From contig JABFGI010000002.1 in the NCBI GenBank assembly GCA_013112535.1, forward strand, positions 1 through 64,000: a stretch of 64,000 bases of DNA, given 5' to 3'. This document shows, one piece after another, positions 1 through 8,809 of this stretch. The stretch comes from Pseudomonadota bacterium. GTDB taxonomy: Bacteria > Pseudomonadota > Gammaproteobacteria > Eutrophobiales > Eutrophobiaceae. Made by a program: the position numbers and the translations under genes. Each line of letters starts with the position of its first letter. Position 1 is the first letter of the stretch. The notes below the pieces were generated by a model, which saw only the letters and a list, made by a program, of their open reading frames with translations, was not told where the DNA came from and ran no database searches.

Positions 1-52
1 GAGCTACAAATTTAATACGTTCATCCATCAGGTTACGCTCTTTCCAGGGCAT
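1..52 (-). CDS. IS481-family transposase, N-terminal fragment (cut by window edge)
   Basis: Reading leftwards from an ATG at 52-50, the first 17 residues are MPWKERNLMDERIKFVA. This is the typical opening of IS481-type DDE transposases (MPWKE..., MDER.xF.A). A good ribosome binding site (GGGAGAG on the minus strand, about 5 bases before the ATG) supports the start. The rest of the gene, with the helix-turn-helix and DDE domain, lies outside the window, so I cannot say whether it is intact. The family call rests on recall of the N-terminal signature only. Confidence 0.7.
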   Translation of the reverse strand, partial: MPWKERNLMDERIKFVA

Positions 53-77
53 TTGGTCTCTCCCAAATGCGCAATTG

Positions 78-120
78 TGTAACCTATGTCTCTGGAATAA
101 ACTGTTACCTATGTATCAGG
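78..120. repeat. Subterminal direct repeat of the IS end
   Basis: TGTAACCTATGTCTCTGG (78-95) and TGTTACCTATGTATCAGG (103-120) match at 15 of 18 positions and are spaced 25 bases start to start. Their position between the element end and the transposase start fits transposase-binding repeats of IS481-type elements. Confidence 0.6.
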
Positions 121-149
121 AAGGACAGTTTATCTATTCAACAATGTTA

Positions 150-770
150 TCAGTTGTTTTTTTTCATGGCGACAGCCTGCGTTCTATTGCTCACACCCAA
201 TGCTTGAAGAATGGCTCTAACATGTAATTTTACTGTGCCCTCAGTTAGTTCAAGCTTGTTAGCTATCATTTTATTTGTATCACCCTGACATATTAGTTGA
301 AAGACTTCTTGTTGACGTTTAGTTAATCGACCAGTAACGCTGTTATTATGTAAGGGCACTGTCTCTGTTTGAGAATTATTCTTTTCTTTTTCAAATGCAG
401 CACTACCGGAAATGGTAGTCATCACCACTTGTTCAAGATTATGACTATCTAATGACTTCGATAAAAAGCGAGTCGCGCCTTTATTGACCGCCATTCTACA
501 ATCTTCCTCTGACTCTGAACCAGTGATAACAATGATTGGTAATTCTTTGTAACGTTGTCTCAATTCAAAAATATGATCGTAAGCATTGCCGCCCGGCATA
601 TTTAAATCAAGAAACAAACAAACAAGATTAAGATCGATATCGCGAAGTAAATCAAAAAGTGCATTAAAACTTTCTGCTTCTAATATATTGACGTAGGGAT
701 AAAGACGTTTGATTAAAATAATCAACGCATCCCGAAATAGAGGATGATCATCAGCAATAACAATATTCAT
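150..770 (-). CDS. LuxR/NarL-family DNA-binding response regulator
   Basis: A two-domain cytoplasmic response regulator of 206 residues. The N-terminal receiver shows the acidic pair Asp7-Asp8, the phosphoacceptor Asp55 (in LFLDLNMP) and the conserved Lys in RFLSKSLD. The C-terminal LuxR-type helix-turn-helix is clear (LTKRQQEVFQLICQG, then NKMIANKLELTEGTVKLHV). I prefer the ATG at 770 over the TTG one codon upstream. It is oriented away from the CHASE histidine kinase at 1515-3230, which has no receiver domain of its own; the two could form a pair, but only proximity supports this. The target genes are unknown. The gene ends next to an IS terminus. Confidence 0.92.
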   Translation of the reverse strand: MNIVIADDHPLFRDALIILIKRLYPYVNILEAESFNALFDLLRDIDLNLVCLFLDLNMPGGNAYDHIFELRQRYKELPIIVITGSESEEDCRMAVNKGATRFLSKSLDSHNLEQVVMTTISGSAAFEKEKNNSQTETVPLHNNSVTGRLTKRQQEVFQLICQGDTNKMIANKLELTEGTVKLHVRAILQALGVSNRTQAVAMKKNN

Positions 771-879
771 CAATATATTTACATTATGACTTTATTGTCA
801 TCATAATAATCGAATAGCAGAAATATAAAAACCATGGCTATCTAAAAGATAACCATGGTCATAATCAGGCTAATCTAGA

Positions 880-1392
880 TTAATTAGAAAAGTGTTTTGA
901 TAGACTACCAAGACCCGCATCGTAGATACCGGATATCGTTTCGATAGCTTTGCTATCTTCAGCACCTTTTGCATTAAAGCTAGAAGACCAGTTAACGACA
1001 GTTTTTCCATCATTACTCTGGCTCACACTAATCGTTGAAACATAATCACTTACCGGAAGAGGGGATTCGGTAATAGCATAGGTGTAAGTCATATCAGAAT
1101 CACTGTATGCAACCAGTTTCTCGATAATATTTGCACCGTTACCCAGCGTTAACTTTCGTAATGCACCTGATTTATTATCTGTGCCACTGAGATCGCTACC
1201 AACTACAACAGGATGCCAAACATCAAGATGATTAAAGTCACCAATCATTTTCCAGACTGTTGCAGGTGAAGCATTCACTTCAGTTTGCTTGGAGACTTTT
1301 AGTCCACCCATCGCATTTGCACTTAATGTCATACTATAAAAAGTAATGACAAATGTAGAAATAATTATATTTTTAATTTTTTTCCCAAACAT
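880..1392 (-). CDS. Secreted SRPBCC-fold protein (polyketide cyclase/MxaD-like)
   Basis: 170 residues with a signal peptide (about 1-27, ending SANA-MGG). It is followed by a SRPBCC/START-like fold recognisable from the opening VSKQTEVNASPATVWKMIGD and the GALRKLTLGNG and YTYAI strands. Such proteins bind small hydrophobic ligands. Some periplasmic members (MxaD) occur in methanol-oxidation clusters, but no mxa gene is present here, so the ligand is unknown. A GGAG ribosome binding site precedes the ATG. It is divergent from the histidine kinase gene with a 122-base shared upstream region. A role as a periplasmic ligand carrier for that CHASE sensor is possible but is only inference. Confidence 0.75.
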   Translation of the reverse strand: MFGKKIKNIIISTFVITFYSMTLSANAMGGLKVSKQTEVNASPATVWKMIGDFNHLDVWHPVVVGSDLSGTDNKSGALRKLTLGNGANIIEKLVAYSDSDMTYTYAITESPLPVSDYVSTISVSQSNDGKTVVNWSSSFNAKGAEDSKAIETISGIYDAGLGSLSKHFSN

Positions 1393-1514
1393 AGTTTTTC
1401 TCCGCGTTATTTACACGTGCTATTATCAGGAATGGTCAAAAAAATAATATATCTCTGATGGCATATATCTAAAGATATAGATAAAAAAATAAAACAAACG
1501 CGTACGATATTAAA

Positions 1515-3230
1515 ATGATGACTTTCAGTTATTTTCGCCGACATGTTCTATTGTTCTCTTTAGTTATATTGTCGGGACTTATTATCAGTGCGGTCAGCAG
1601 TATTTTTTTATTCAGGTATACCAGAGAACAGACGCAAATTCGAATTGAACGTCAATTTGAAATCAGTGCAGAACAACTTCAACTCAGCATTAATAATACC
1701 TTAAACACTTTAACATCTGTGGCAGGATTGTTTTACTCAAGTAATGATGTTAGCCAAAAGCAATTTAAAAAATTTGTTTCAGTTAATTTACAGGATAAAA
1801 ACAGTATTATTTCACTTGCCTGGGTACCTCAAATAAAACATGAACAACGCAAAATGTTTGAAGAAAATATGTCAGGTCGCGGCATGCATGGAAAACATAT
1901 TTACGATTTTAATAGTCATGGTCTGGAGAGTATTGCTATTCGAACTGATGTTTATTATCCAGTCCAGTTTTTATATTCCAGAATCGATACCCTTTTATTT
2001 CCAGGTTTAAACCTTGGTACACAATATAAAACGCGGAAAAAATTTGAGGAGGCAGCTAACGCCAAAAAAAGTCTGGTCACAAAAAGTTTTCGTTTACAAC
2101 GAGGCAAACCCGGCTTATTAACTGTACGCGCTTTTAAACCGGTTTATCAGGATCAAACTCAATCCAGTGATCAATTAAAAGGTTTTGTACTGGCACAGAT
2201 TGATGTTGAAGATCTGATGACAAGTACTTTTTCTGAAGAAGATATGTTGTCCATTATATTATTTGATGTCGATGCAGATATAGATAACCAATTGCTCTAC
2301 CTTAATAAAGTTGCAGCAGAAAAATATAGTCATATTGTTAATATTAATCAGCTTGGCAAACTTGAACACCCATATTGGACACATTATTACAATGTCGGCG
2401 ATAGAAAATGGCTGGTATCTTTTATTGAAAACATTGAAAGCAATAGCCTGATTTTATGGTTGCCCTATCTGGGCTTATTAGTAGGTTTGTTTTTTACCGC
2501 ATACCTGACCCTATATATGTTAATCGCCTGGAACAAAACACGCGAAGTAATACAACTCAAAAAAGAAAGTGAAGCCAAATCAAGGTTCCTGCAAGCCATT
2601 GGTCATGATCTCCGTCAACCACTTAACGTTATTGGTTTATATCTCACACGTTATGAGCAGGATGACAATATAGAACTGACGCCGGAAAATATTAAATTGA
2701 TAAAGAACATCAGAGAATCGATCAAGGGATTACACAACATGTTCACTTCCCTGCTGGATATCACACGTCTGGAAGCAGGTATGACCCAGCCTCAATTTGA
2801 GAGGGTCCCTTTATCACCACTGCTTACTGATCTGGGTGACGAATTTGACTTGCTAGCTGCTGAAAAAAATCTGGAATTCAAAATGCGTTGTCAGGACATC
2901 ACTATCAAAACCGATCCGGTTTTACTCGAACGTGTTTTAAGAAACCTGTTAAACAATGCTGTTAAATATACCGATCAGGGAAGGCTATTTTTAGGTGCAA
3001 GAAAAGTCAGTCATCAAGTAAAAATATATATCATGGATACCGGTCGTGGATTCAATAATAACGAGAGAGAGAAAATACTAGAGCCCTATCAACGCGGCGA
3101 ACGAACAGGTGATATAGACGGACTTGGACTTGGCCTCGCTATTGTTCAACAAACATTAGATATTTTAAATCTCAGCATGGAGATTAATTCTGAAACTGAT
3201 AAGGGCACAGTAATAATATTGAGTTTATGA
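1515..3230 (+). CDS. CHASE-domain sensor histidine kinase
   Basis: A 571-residue inner-membrane kinase. One membrane helix (about 10-32) precedes a periplasmic CHASE domain (about 70-300; AWVPQI, YPVQFLYS, GLNLGTQ, VRAFKPVY). A second membrane segment (about 313-340) leads to a HisKA domain with phosphoacceptor His364 in IGHDLRQPLNVIG. A HATPase domain follows with N box (LRNLLNNAVKYT), G1 (DTGRGF) and G2 (GLGLGLAIV). It has no receiver or Hpt domain, so it needs a separate response regulator; the LuxR-type one at 150-770 is the nearest candidate. CHASE domains sense small extracellular molecules in other bacteria; the ligand here is unknown. Confidence 0.92.
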   Translation: MMTFSYFRRHVLLFSLVILSGLIISAVSSIFLFRYTREQTQIRIERQFEISAEQLQLSINNTLNTLTSVAGLFYSSNDVSQKQFKKFVSVNLQDKNSIISLAWVPQIKHEQRKMFEENMSGRGMHGKHIYDFNSHGLESIAIRTDVYYPVQFLYSRIDTLLFPGLNLGTQYKTRKKFEEAANAKKSLVTKSFRLQRGKPGLLTVRAFKPVYQDQTQSSDQLKGFVLAQIDVEDLMTSTFSEEDMLSIILFDVDADIDNQLLYLNKVAAEKYSHIVNINQLGKLEHPYWTHYYNVGDRKWLVSFIENIESNSLILWLPYLGLLVGLFFTAYLTLYMLIAWNKTREVIQLKKESEAKSRFLQAIGHDLRQPLNVIGLYLTRYEQDDNIELTPENIKLIKNIRESIKGLHNMFTSLLDITRLEAGMTQPQFERVPLSPLLTDLGDEFDLLAAEKNLEFKMRCQDITIKTDPVLLERVLRNLLNNAVKYTDQGRLFLGARKVSHQVKIYIMDTGRGFNNNEREKILEPYQRGERTGDIDGLGLGLAIVQQTLDILNLSMEINSETDKGTVIILSL

Positions 3231-3259
3231 TCTTTCCTTATTATGTTTCACTTACTTTT

Positions 3260-3961
3260 TTAAGTGTGATACCCGCGCGCCCTTTCAAACAGATCCGTAA
3301 CCCAATACACTTGCGCACCAATCGCGGCAAACGGTAACAATATCCAGGTTACATTAAACAAGGCGAGCCCTAATACGATTAAACAAAAGTCAGCACGGCT
3401 GAGTTTATGAAAGATGTAGATTAGCCAGTCCAATGCATCCTCTGGTTGTTTGGGTTCAGTTGCGACTTCCTCACGTGACTTTGCCTCTTCATCTTTTGCA
3501 TTCTTTGCGTGATAAATTAAATCAACAATATAATCAATAACCGCACCCGCTGCAGCGGCATAACCTAACCAGGCCCAAAACCACTGACCTGTTGCCTGTG
3601 TCGTGCCATAACCCAAGGCAGCAAAAAAACTTGCATCAACCATCCAGTCTGACAAGTCATCCAGCTTTGCGCCAAACTCGGAAGACATTTTTTTGATACG
3701 AGCAATCTCGCCGTCGCAATTGTCAAAGGTATAACTTGTGGTCAGTAACATGGCACCGATAACTCCCATGATAAAATTACCAAAAACGAAACAGGCTGAA
3801 CCGAGCAAGCCCATCGCCATTGATATACTGGTTACCTGATTCGGTGTTAATGAAGTATTTAATAGTATCGGTGTTAATCGATACGACATATGTCTAACCA
3901 GTGGGAATAATGATGTCGGTTTACTTATTTGTTCTGCGTAGTCGTGAGTTTCTGTAGTCAT
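3260..3961 (-). CDS. CDP-alcohol phosphatidyltransferase family membrane protein
   Basis: A 233-residue integral membrane enzyme of the CDP-alcohol phosphotransferase family, which moves a phosphoalcohol from a CDP donor to an acceptor. The complete catalytic signature D-x2-DG-x2-AR-x8-G-x3-D-x3-D is present at about residues 81-103 (DNCDG, AR, then GAKLD and DLSD). Several membrane helices surround it and there is a charged insertion around residues 154-174 (KNAKDEEAKSREE). It is divergent from the HpnL-like gene with a 110-base gap. A second family member sits at 8810-9409, at the other end of the hopanoid side-chain genes. Substrate unknown; an ordinary phospholipid role (PgsA/PssA-like) is possible but the context suggests a special lipid. 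Confidence 0.85.
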   Translation of the reverse strand: MTTETHDYAEQISKPTSLFPLVRHMSYRLTPILLNTSLTPNQVTSISMAMGLLGSACFVFGNFIMGVIGAMLLTTSYTFDNCDGEIARIKKMSSEFGAKLDDLSDWMVDASFFAALGYGTTQATGQWFWAWLGYAAAAGAVIDYIVDLIYHAKNAKDEEAKSREEVATEPKQPEDALDWLIYIFHKLSRADFCLIVLGLALFNVTWILLPFAAIGAQVYWVTDLFERARGYHT

Positions 3962-4071
3962 GTTGTAATTCGAACGTGAAATGATCTGCCTAGTATGTTA
4001 CAAATTCGATTGTTATTCTAATTAGAAGTATAAAATTTTAAACCTTATCAACTGGTCTTGCTGAAACCTCC

Positions 4072-5061
4072 ATGATTCGAATTGTTTCCTATATAGGCTT
4101 GCTCGCCGGTCTTCTGATTTTGGCAGTACTCATCGTTTGGCAAGGAATCGGGGAAATCGTTGATTTACTGGTTGCGTCCGGTTTTTCATTATTATTATTG
4201 CCTATCGTCTGGTTACCCAGTCTTTTTTTTGCAATTATCTCCTGGTATTACCTTTTCCCGGTTGAACGAATTCCGCCTTTTAAGGAATTATCACTGGCTT
4301 TATGGATGGGACGTGCCATTAATACGCTGCTCCCGGTTGCAACGATTGGTGGCGAAATTGCCAAAGCCAGATTATTAATGCTTTGGGGCAGAGACGGTAT
4401 TGATGCCAGCGCCTCGGTCCTGGTCGATAAAACCGTTCAGGCTTTGGCTCTGGTTCCGTGGGCGATTATTGGCACGGCATTATTGGTTTATCTGGCAATC
4501 GATAATGAATTGGCCAAATTAATCTTGCTCGGCACCTTCCTGCTCGGTCTCGGGATTGTCGGTTTTGTCATTATCCAGCGCGCGGGATTATTCGGCTTTA
4601 TTACGCGATTTATTGGTAAATTCCATACTTCTGATGGCTGGGGTCAAATCACTAATAAGGCGCAAGATGTTGATTTAATTGTAAAAGAAATCTACAGCAA
4701 CAAAAAACGCTTCTTTGCATCGATTATCTGGCGAACTGTCGGTTTGGTCTGGCAAACCTCGGAAGTCTGGCTGGCTTGCTATCTATTAGGCTACCCTATC
4801 AGCCTGATTGAGGCGTTGATGTTAAAAAGCCTGACCTCCATTATTACTGATATTGCCTTCGTTATTCCCAACGGTTATGGCGTACAGGAAGGTGGATATT
4901 TGATGCTGGGACCGTTCATTGGTCTGAGTCCGGAAGTCGCTTTAACCATTTCGTTAGCAACCCGAATCAGGGAGCTCAGTGTAGACCTGCCCGGATTATT
5001 GTATTGGCATAATATTGAAGCTAAATTTTTGTTAAAAAAGTCGCCTAAAACAACCTCGTAA
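4072..5061 (+). CDS. hpnL: HpnL-like flippase-fold membrane protein (UPF0104/lysyl-PG synthase TM family)
   Basis: 329 residues with about eight hydrophobic segments. It carries motifs of the LPG synthase transmembrane/UPF0104 family (ALWMGRAINTLLPVATIGGE, DKTVQALALVPW, VIPNGYGVQEGGYLMLG). The family is thought to flip or transport lipid intermediates. Members called HpnL are encoded beside hpnI, hpnJ and hpnK in hopanoid clusters. Here it precedes hpnI by 230 bases on the same strand, which supports the HpnL assignment. No catalytic LPG synthase C-terminal domain is present. A generic flippase of this family is the alternative. Confidence 0.75.
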   Translation: MIRIVSYIGLLAGLLILAVLIVWQGIGEIVDLLVASGFSLLLLPIVWLPSLFFAIISWYYLFPVERIPPFKELSLALWMGRAINTLLPVATIGGEIAKARLLMLWGRDGIDASASVLVDKTVQALALVPWAIIGTALLVYLAIDNELAKLILLGTFLLGLGIVGFVIIQRAGLFGFITRFIGKFHTSDGWGQITNKAQDVDLIVKEIYSNKKRFFASIIWRTVGLVWQTSEVWLACYLLGYPISLIEALMLKSLTSIITDIAFVIPNGYGVQEGGYLMLGPFIGLSPEVALTISLATRIRELSVDLPGLLYWHNIEAKFLLKKSPKTTS

Positions 5062-5236
5062 CTGCTCCGTAATATCAATTTAATTGATTTGTAAAAATTT
5101 GCTTTAAGCGGCCAAAATCAATATGCTGCGCGGTGAAAATGGTAGCAGAACCAGAAATTAATTTTACTTGTTTTAACACCTTTAAAAGATTTATAATTTC
5201 CGTTTCCAAGTCATTGTTATATAAAAAGTTTATTTA

Positions 5237-5266
5237 TTGACTAATCATACAGAGCACAAATAATTT
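5237..5266 (+). promoter_or_regulatory. Candidate sigma70-type promoter for hpnI-hpnJ-hpnK
   Basis: TTGACT (5237-5242) is followed after 18 bases by TAATTT (5261-5266); a 16-base reading gives AATAAT. It lies 25 bases before the hpnI start in a 230-base AT-rich spacer. Good -35 element, average -10; predicted by eye only. Confidence 0.4.
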
Positions 5267-5291
5267 TTGAAACAAAAATACTGACTAATCC

Positions 5292-6515
5292 ATGCCAACC
5301 GATTTTTTCAACTTTTTTAATATTTCTGTCATTTTGATATGCCTTTGCTCGGTTGCTTATCTTGGCTTTGCACTTTTCGCTGTTGAACTTTTTAATCACA
5401 AACGTAAAAAAACAAAATCGACAAAAGAAGTCAATTTTCCAGTTACGATATTAAAACCTGTTTATGGTCTTGATCCTGAAATGCTGGAAAACCTTCGTAG
5501 CTTTTGTCGACAGGAGTATCCGAAGTTTCAAATTATTTTCGGTGTGCAAGACAAAAAGGACCTTGCCATTCCACTTATTGAAAAAGTAATTAAAGAATTT
5601 AAAAACGTTGATATCAGTTACGTTGTTAATTCAAAAATTCATGGGTCCAATCACAAGGTATCAAATCTGATCAACATGTATCCCGATGCAAAGTATGATT
5701 ATGTACTTATTGCAGATAGTGATATGCGCGTACCTTGCGATTACCTCACCAATGTCATGACTGCATTTTCTGATTCCGAAGTTGGCGCTGTCACTTGCCT
5801 TTATTCCGGTTCAGCACGCGGTAGAATTGCCTCTTCATTAAATGCAATGTTTATTAACGAATGGTTTTTACCTTCGGTATTAATCTCAAAAATATTACAG
5901 CCGATTAAATACTGTTTAGGTGCAACCATGGTTGTACGAAGAAATCTATTAGATGAAATAGGTGGTTTCAACGCATTATCAAATTACCTGGCTGATGATT
6001 ATATGCTTGGAAAACTGGTTTCTGATCTCGGTTACAAAATTCATCTTTCTAATTTTATTGTTGAAAATATTGTTGAAGAGCCTTCAATTAAGGATTTAAT
6101 AACTCATGAATTACGCTGGGCCAGAACATTAAGACGAGTCGAACCATTAGGTTATGCCTTAACTTTTCTTACCGACACGCTGGTAGTTAGCTTTATAACA
6201 GCAATTACAGTTTATCTGGGCAGCAACAACATGCTTTGGTCATTGTCACCCGTTGTTGTTGTCTTACTAGCACGAACACTATTGCAGCGTCGCATAATGA
6301 AAATTACAGGTTCGACTAATGCCGGCTCACTCTGGTTAATTCCAGTACGTGATGTCTTATCCTTTGGGATCAGAGCGGTCAGTTTTACTGGCAACTCGAT
6401 TCAATGGCGCAATAACTCATTTAATGTTGATCAAGCAGGTTTAATTCATACCGATAACAACATTACCAATCCAGATGAAAACATTTCTGGACTGGCTACA
6501 ACACAAGATTTTTAA
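5292..6515 (+). CDS. hpnI: HpnI: hopanoid-associated glycosyltransferase
   Basis: A 407-residue GT2-family (ceramide glucosyltransferase-like) membrane enzyme. An N-terminal membrane helix (about 10-30) is followed by the catalytic domain with VTILKPVYGLDPE near 55, DSDMRVP near 142 as metal-binding Asp motif, and ELRWARTLRRV near 275, matching the (Q/R)xxRW motif. Hydrophobic segments follow at about 295-345. In characterised hopanoid producers HpnI adds N-acetylglucosamine to bacteriohopanetetrol. HpnK then deacetylates it and HpnJ contracts the ring to the cyclitol ether. The directly following hpnJ (18-base gap) and hpnK make the same pathway likely here. Confidence 0.88.
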   Translation: MPTDFFNFFNISVILICLCSVAYLGFALFAVELFNHKRKKTKSTKEVNFPVTILKPVYGLDPEMLENLRSFCRQEYPKFQIIFGVQDKKDLAIPLIEKVIKEFKNVDISYVVNSKIHGSNHKVSNLINMYPDAKYDYVLIADSDMRVPCDYLTNVMTAFSDSEVGAVTCLYSGSARGRIASSLNAMFINEWFLPSVLISKILQPIKYCLGATMVVRRNLLDEIGGFNALSNYLADDYMLGKLVSDLGYKIHLSNFIVENIVEEPSIKDLITHELRWARTLRRVEPLGYALTFLTDTLVVSFITAITVYLGSNNMLWSLSPVVVVLLARTLLQRRIMKITGSTNAGSLWLIPVRDVLSFGIRAVSFTGNSIQWRNNSFNVDQAGLIHTDNNITNPDENISGLATTQDF

Positions 6516-6533
6516 TTCGGAGTATTCATAAAG

Positions 6534-7955
6534 ATGTTGAAGACATTATTTCTTAATCCGCCCTCGTTTCATGGTTTTGATGGCGCTGCAGGCTCAAGGT
6601 ACCAATGTACCCGCGAAGTAAAATCATTCTGGTACCCTACCTGGCTGGCTCAATTAGCTGCTTTGGTTGAAGGTAGCCGTTTAATCGATGCACCTGCACG
6701 CGGTATTAGTCTGGAAGAAATTTTACCTTTGGCGAATGATTATGAATTTCTGGTGATGTATACCAGTACACCTTCATTTTCGAATGATGTAAAAATTGCT
6801 GAAGCCTATAAAGAAAAGAACCCAAATTTAATTATTGGTTTTTGTGGTGCACACGTTGCAGTTAACCCGGATCAAACTGTCGCCGCTTCTGATGCAATTG
6901 ATTTTGTTTGCGGCAACGAATTTGATTTTACGATTAAAGAAATTGCTGAAGGCAAAGCATTAAAAGAAGTCGACGGTATTATTTACAAGAAAGACGGTAA
7001 ACCGGTTCATAACAAGGCACGTGCCTTGATCGAAGATATGGATAGCTTACCGCCGGTAACGCCTATTTATAAAGAACACCTGGTTACAACAGATTATTAC
7101 AACGGTTACATGCTACATCCTTATATGTCTTTCTATACAGGACGTGGTTGTAAATCACATTGTTCTTTCTGCTTATGGCCACAAACGATTTCTGGTCATA
7201 ACTATCGTCATAAGTCAGTAGAGAATGTTATTAAAGAATTAACTTATGCGCGTGATAATTTTCCTGAAATTAAAGAATTCTTTTTTGATGATGATACGTT
7301 GACCGACAACATTCCTTATGTTGAAGCATTGGCAAAAGAAATTGGTAAACTGGGTATTACCTGGTCATGTAATGCGAAAGCGAATGTGCCTTATGAAACA
7401 TTGAAGATCATGAAAGATAATGGTCTGCGTTTATTGTTGGTCGGTTATGAATCCGGTAACCAGCAAATCCTGGTTAACATTAAGAAAGGGATTCGTACCG
7501 ATATTGCACGTCAGTTTACAAAAGATTGTCATAAACTGGGTATAGTTATTCACGGCACCTTTATTGTTGGCCTGCCTGGTGAAACAAAAGAAACGATTGA
7601 AGAGTCAATTAAATATGCACAGGAACTGAACCCACAAACAATACAGGTTTCATTGCCTGCTGCTTATCCCGGTACCTTGTTATATAAACAAGCAACGGAA
7701 AATGGTTGGTTGATTGATGATGAAACATTAGTTGGTGATGATGGTGTTCAACACTCTGTATTGAGTTACCCGCATTTACCTAGTGAAGATATCTTTGAAG
7801 CGGTTGATAATTTTTACAAGCGTTTCTATTTCCGTCCGTTCAAGATGATCACATTGTTTTATGAAATGTGTCGTGATTGGGAAGTCATGAAACGTCGGGC
7901 ACGTGAAGGCGTTGAGTTCTTCAAATTCCTATTTGGACGGGAGAGCACGGCCTGA
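6534..7955 (+). CDS. hpnJ: HpnJ: hopanoid-associated B12-binding radical SAM enzyme
   Basis: 473 residues. An N-terminal cobalamin-binding-like domain (about 1-170) is followed by a radical SAM domain with the iron-sulfur cysteines C206-x3-C210-x2-C213 in GRGCKSHCSFC. Further radical SAM features are KEFFFDDDTLTDN, the GYESGN strand and HGTFIVGLPGETKET. In the cyclitol ether pathway HpnJ is the enzyme thought to contract the glucosamine ring. An SD-like CGGAG lies about 12 bases before the ATG. Its stop overlaps the presumed start of hpnK by four bases. It should not be confused with HpnH, the adenosyl-hopane synthase, which lacks the long B12-like N-terminal part. Confidence 0.9.
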   Translation: MLKTLFLNPPSFHGFDGAAGSRYQCTREVKSFWYPTWLAQLAALVEGSRLIDAPARGISLEEILPLANDYEFLVMYTSTPSFSNDVKIAEAYKEKNPNLIIGFCGAHVAVNPDQTVAASDAIDFVCGNEFDFTIKEIAEGKALKEVDGIIYKKDGKPVHNKARALIEDMDSLPPVTPIYKEHLVTTDYYNGYMLHPYMSFYTGRGCKSHCSFCLWPQTISGHNYRHKSVENVIKELTYARDNFPEIKEFFFDDDTLTDNIPYVEALAKEIGKLGITWSCNAKANVPYETLKIMKDNGLRLLLVGYESGNQQILVNIKKGIRTDIARQFTKDCHKLGIVIHGTFIVGLPGETKETIEESIKYAQELNPQTIQVSLPAAYPGTLLYKQATENGWLIDDETLVGDDGVQHSVLSYPHLPSEDIFEAVDNFYKRFYFRPFKMITLFYEMCRDWEVMKRRAREGVEFFKFLFGRESTA

Positions 7956-8800
7956 AGAAGCTAATTGTTACCGGTGATGATTTTGGTCTTTCCACACTGG
8001 TTAATGAAGCAATAGTAAAGTCCCACGAGAAAGGTGTCCTGACGACCACAAGTCTGATGGTGTCTGCGCCTGCTGCAGAAGATGCGGTTAATCGAGCTAA
8101 ATCCTTACCTGATTTAAAAGTCGGTCTGCATCTTGTGCTGAGTAACGGTAATGCAACGCTGCCTGCTGCTGATATTCCTGCATTGGTAGATAACAATGGT
8201 CAGTTCAGTGCAAATCAGGTAAGTAGTGGCATTAAAATGTTCTTTAATGCTGAAGCAAAGTATCAACTTGAAAAGGAAATTCGCGCACAGTTTGAAGCAT
8301 TTAAAGCAACCGGTTTAACACTGGATCATGTGAATGCACATAACCACATGCATTTACACCCAACCGTATTCAGTTTAATCCTCACCATAGGTAGTGAGTA
8401 TGGTATATCTGCCATCCGCATCCCGAATGAAGTCCCGCTCGAATCAATTATTGAAGACAAAAAAGATAAATTGAAACGTTGTGTTCAATGGTTATTCTTC
8501 AAACCTTTTATTTCAAACATGAAGAAACAATGTGATATTAGAAATATAAACTATAACGATAAAATCTACGGTTTATATGATAGTGGGCATATGAACATTG
8601 ATAAGTTAATTCGTATCCTGCCACATATTGAAGATGGTGTAACTGAAATCTATGTGCACCCCGCTACGGAACGTTGGGATGATATTGATCCTGCAGCAAA
8701 TGATTATGAGTTTGAAGCAGAATATAAAGCATTAATCCATGCACGTACAAAACGCGCAATCGAAAAATTTGATATTACACTTTCCGGTTTTAACAGCTAA
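7952..8800 (+). CDS. hpnK: HpnK: YdjC/ChbG-family deacetylase, probable CTG start
   Basis: A 282-residue carbohydrate deacetylase of the YdjC family. In hopanoid clusters HpnK removes the acetyl group from the N-acetylglucosaminyl hopanoid made by HpnI. The first in-frame ATG (8057) would remove the metal-binding GDDFG motif. Upstream in the same frame the protein reads KKLIVTGDDFGLSTLVNEA with no stop up to CTG at 7952. That CTG has GGGAGAG about 6 bases before it and overlaps the hpnJ stop TGA. I therefore place the start there. The metal-site histidines appear as DHVNAHNHMHLHP near 128-140. Family and role are well supported; the CTG start is inference from frame, motif and spacing. Confidence 0.85.
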   Translation: MKKLIVTGDDFGLSTLVNEAIVKSHEKGVLTTTSLMVSAPAAEDAVNRAKSLPDLKVGLHLVLSNGNATLPAADIPALVDNNGQFSANQVSSGIKMFFNAEAKYQLEKEIRAQFEAFKATGLTLDHVNAHNHMHLHPTVFSLILTIGSEYGISAIRIPNEVPLESIIEDKKDKLKRCVQWLFFKPFISNMKKQCDIRNINYNDKIYGLYDSGHMNIDKLIRILPHIEDGVTEIYVHPATERWDDIDPAANDYEFEAEYKALIHARTKRAIEKFDITLSGFNS

Positions 8801-8809
8801 ATATTTCTC

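Larger units (their letters stand above)
1..127 (-). mobile_element. Terminus of an IS481-family insertion sequence
   Basis: The stretch holds the transposase start and its upstream region. On the minus strand it appears to begin with TGTCC at 127-123, in keeping with the TG...CA ends of IS481 elements. Two copies of an 18-base subterminal motif follow. The outer end lies about 22 bases from the stop codon of the response regulator, so the element landed just downstream of that gene. The exact boundary is inferred; the target duplication cannot be checked because the other end is not in the window. Confidence 0.6.

Noticed and set aside
3249..3266. Hairpin CACTTA-CTTTTT-TAAGTG between the convergent kinase and CDP-alcohol transferase genes
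   Set aside because: Only a 6-bp stem, partly inside the coding end of the transferase; too weak to call a terminator.
6534..7955. HpnH (adenosylhopane synthase)
   Set aside because: The long B12-binding-like N-terminus, length and neighbours hpnI and hpnK fit HpnJ.
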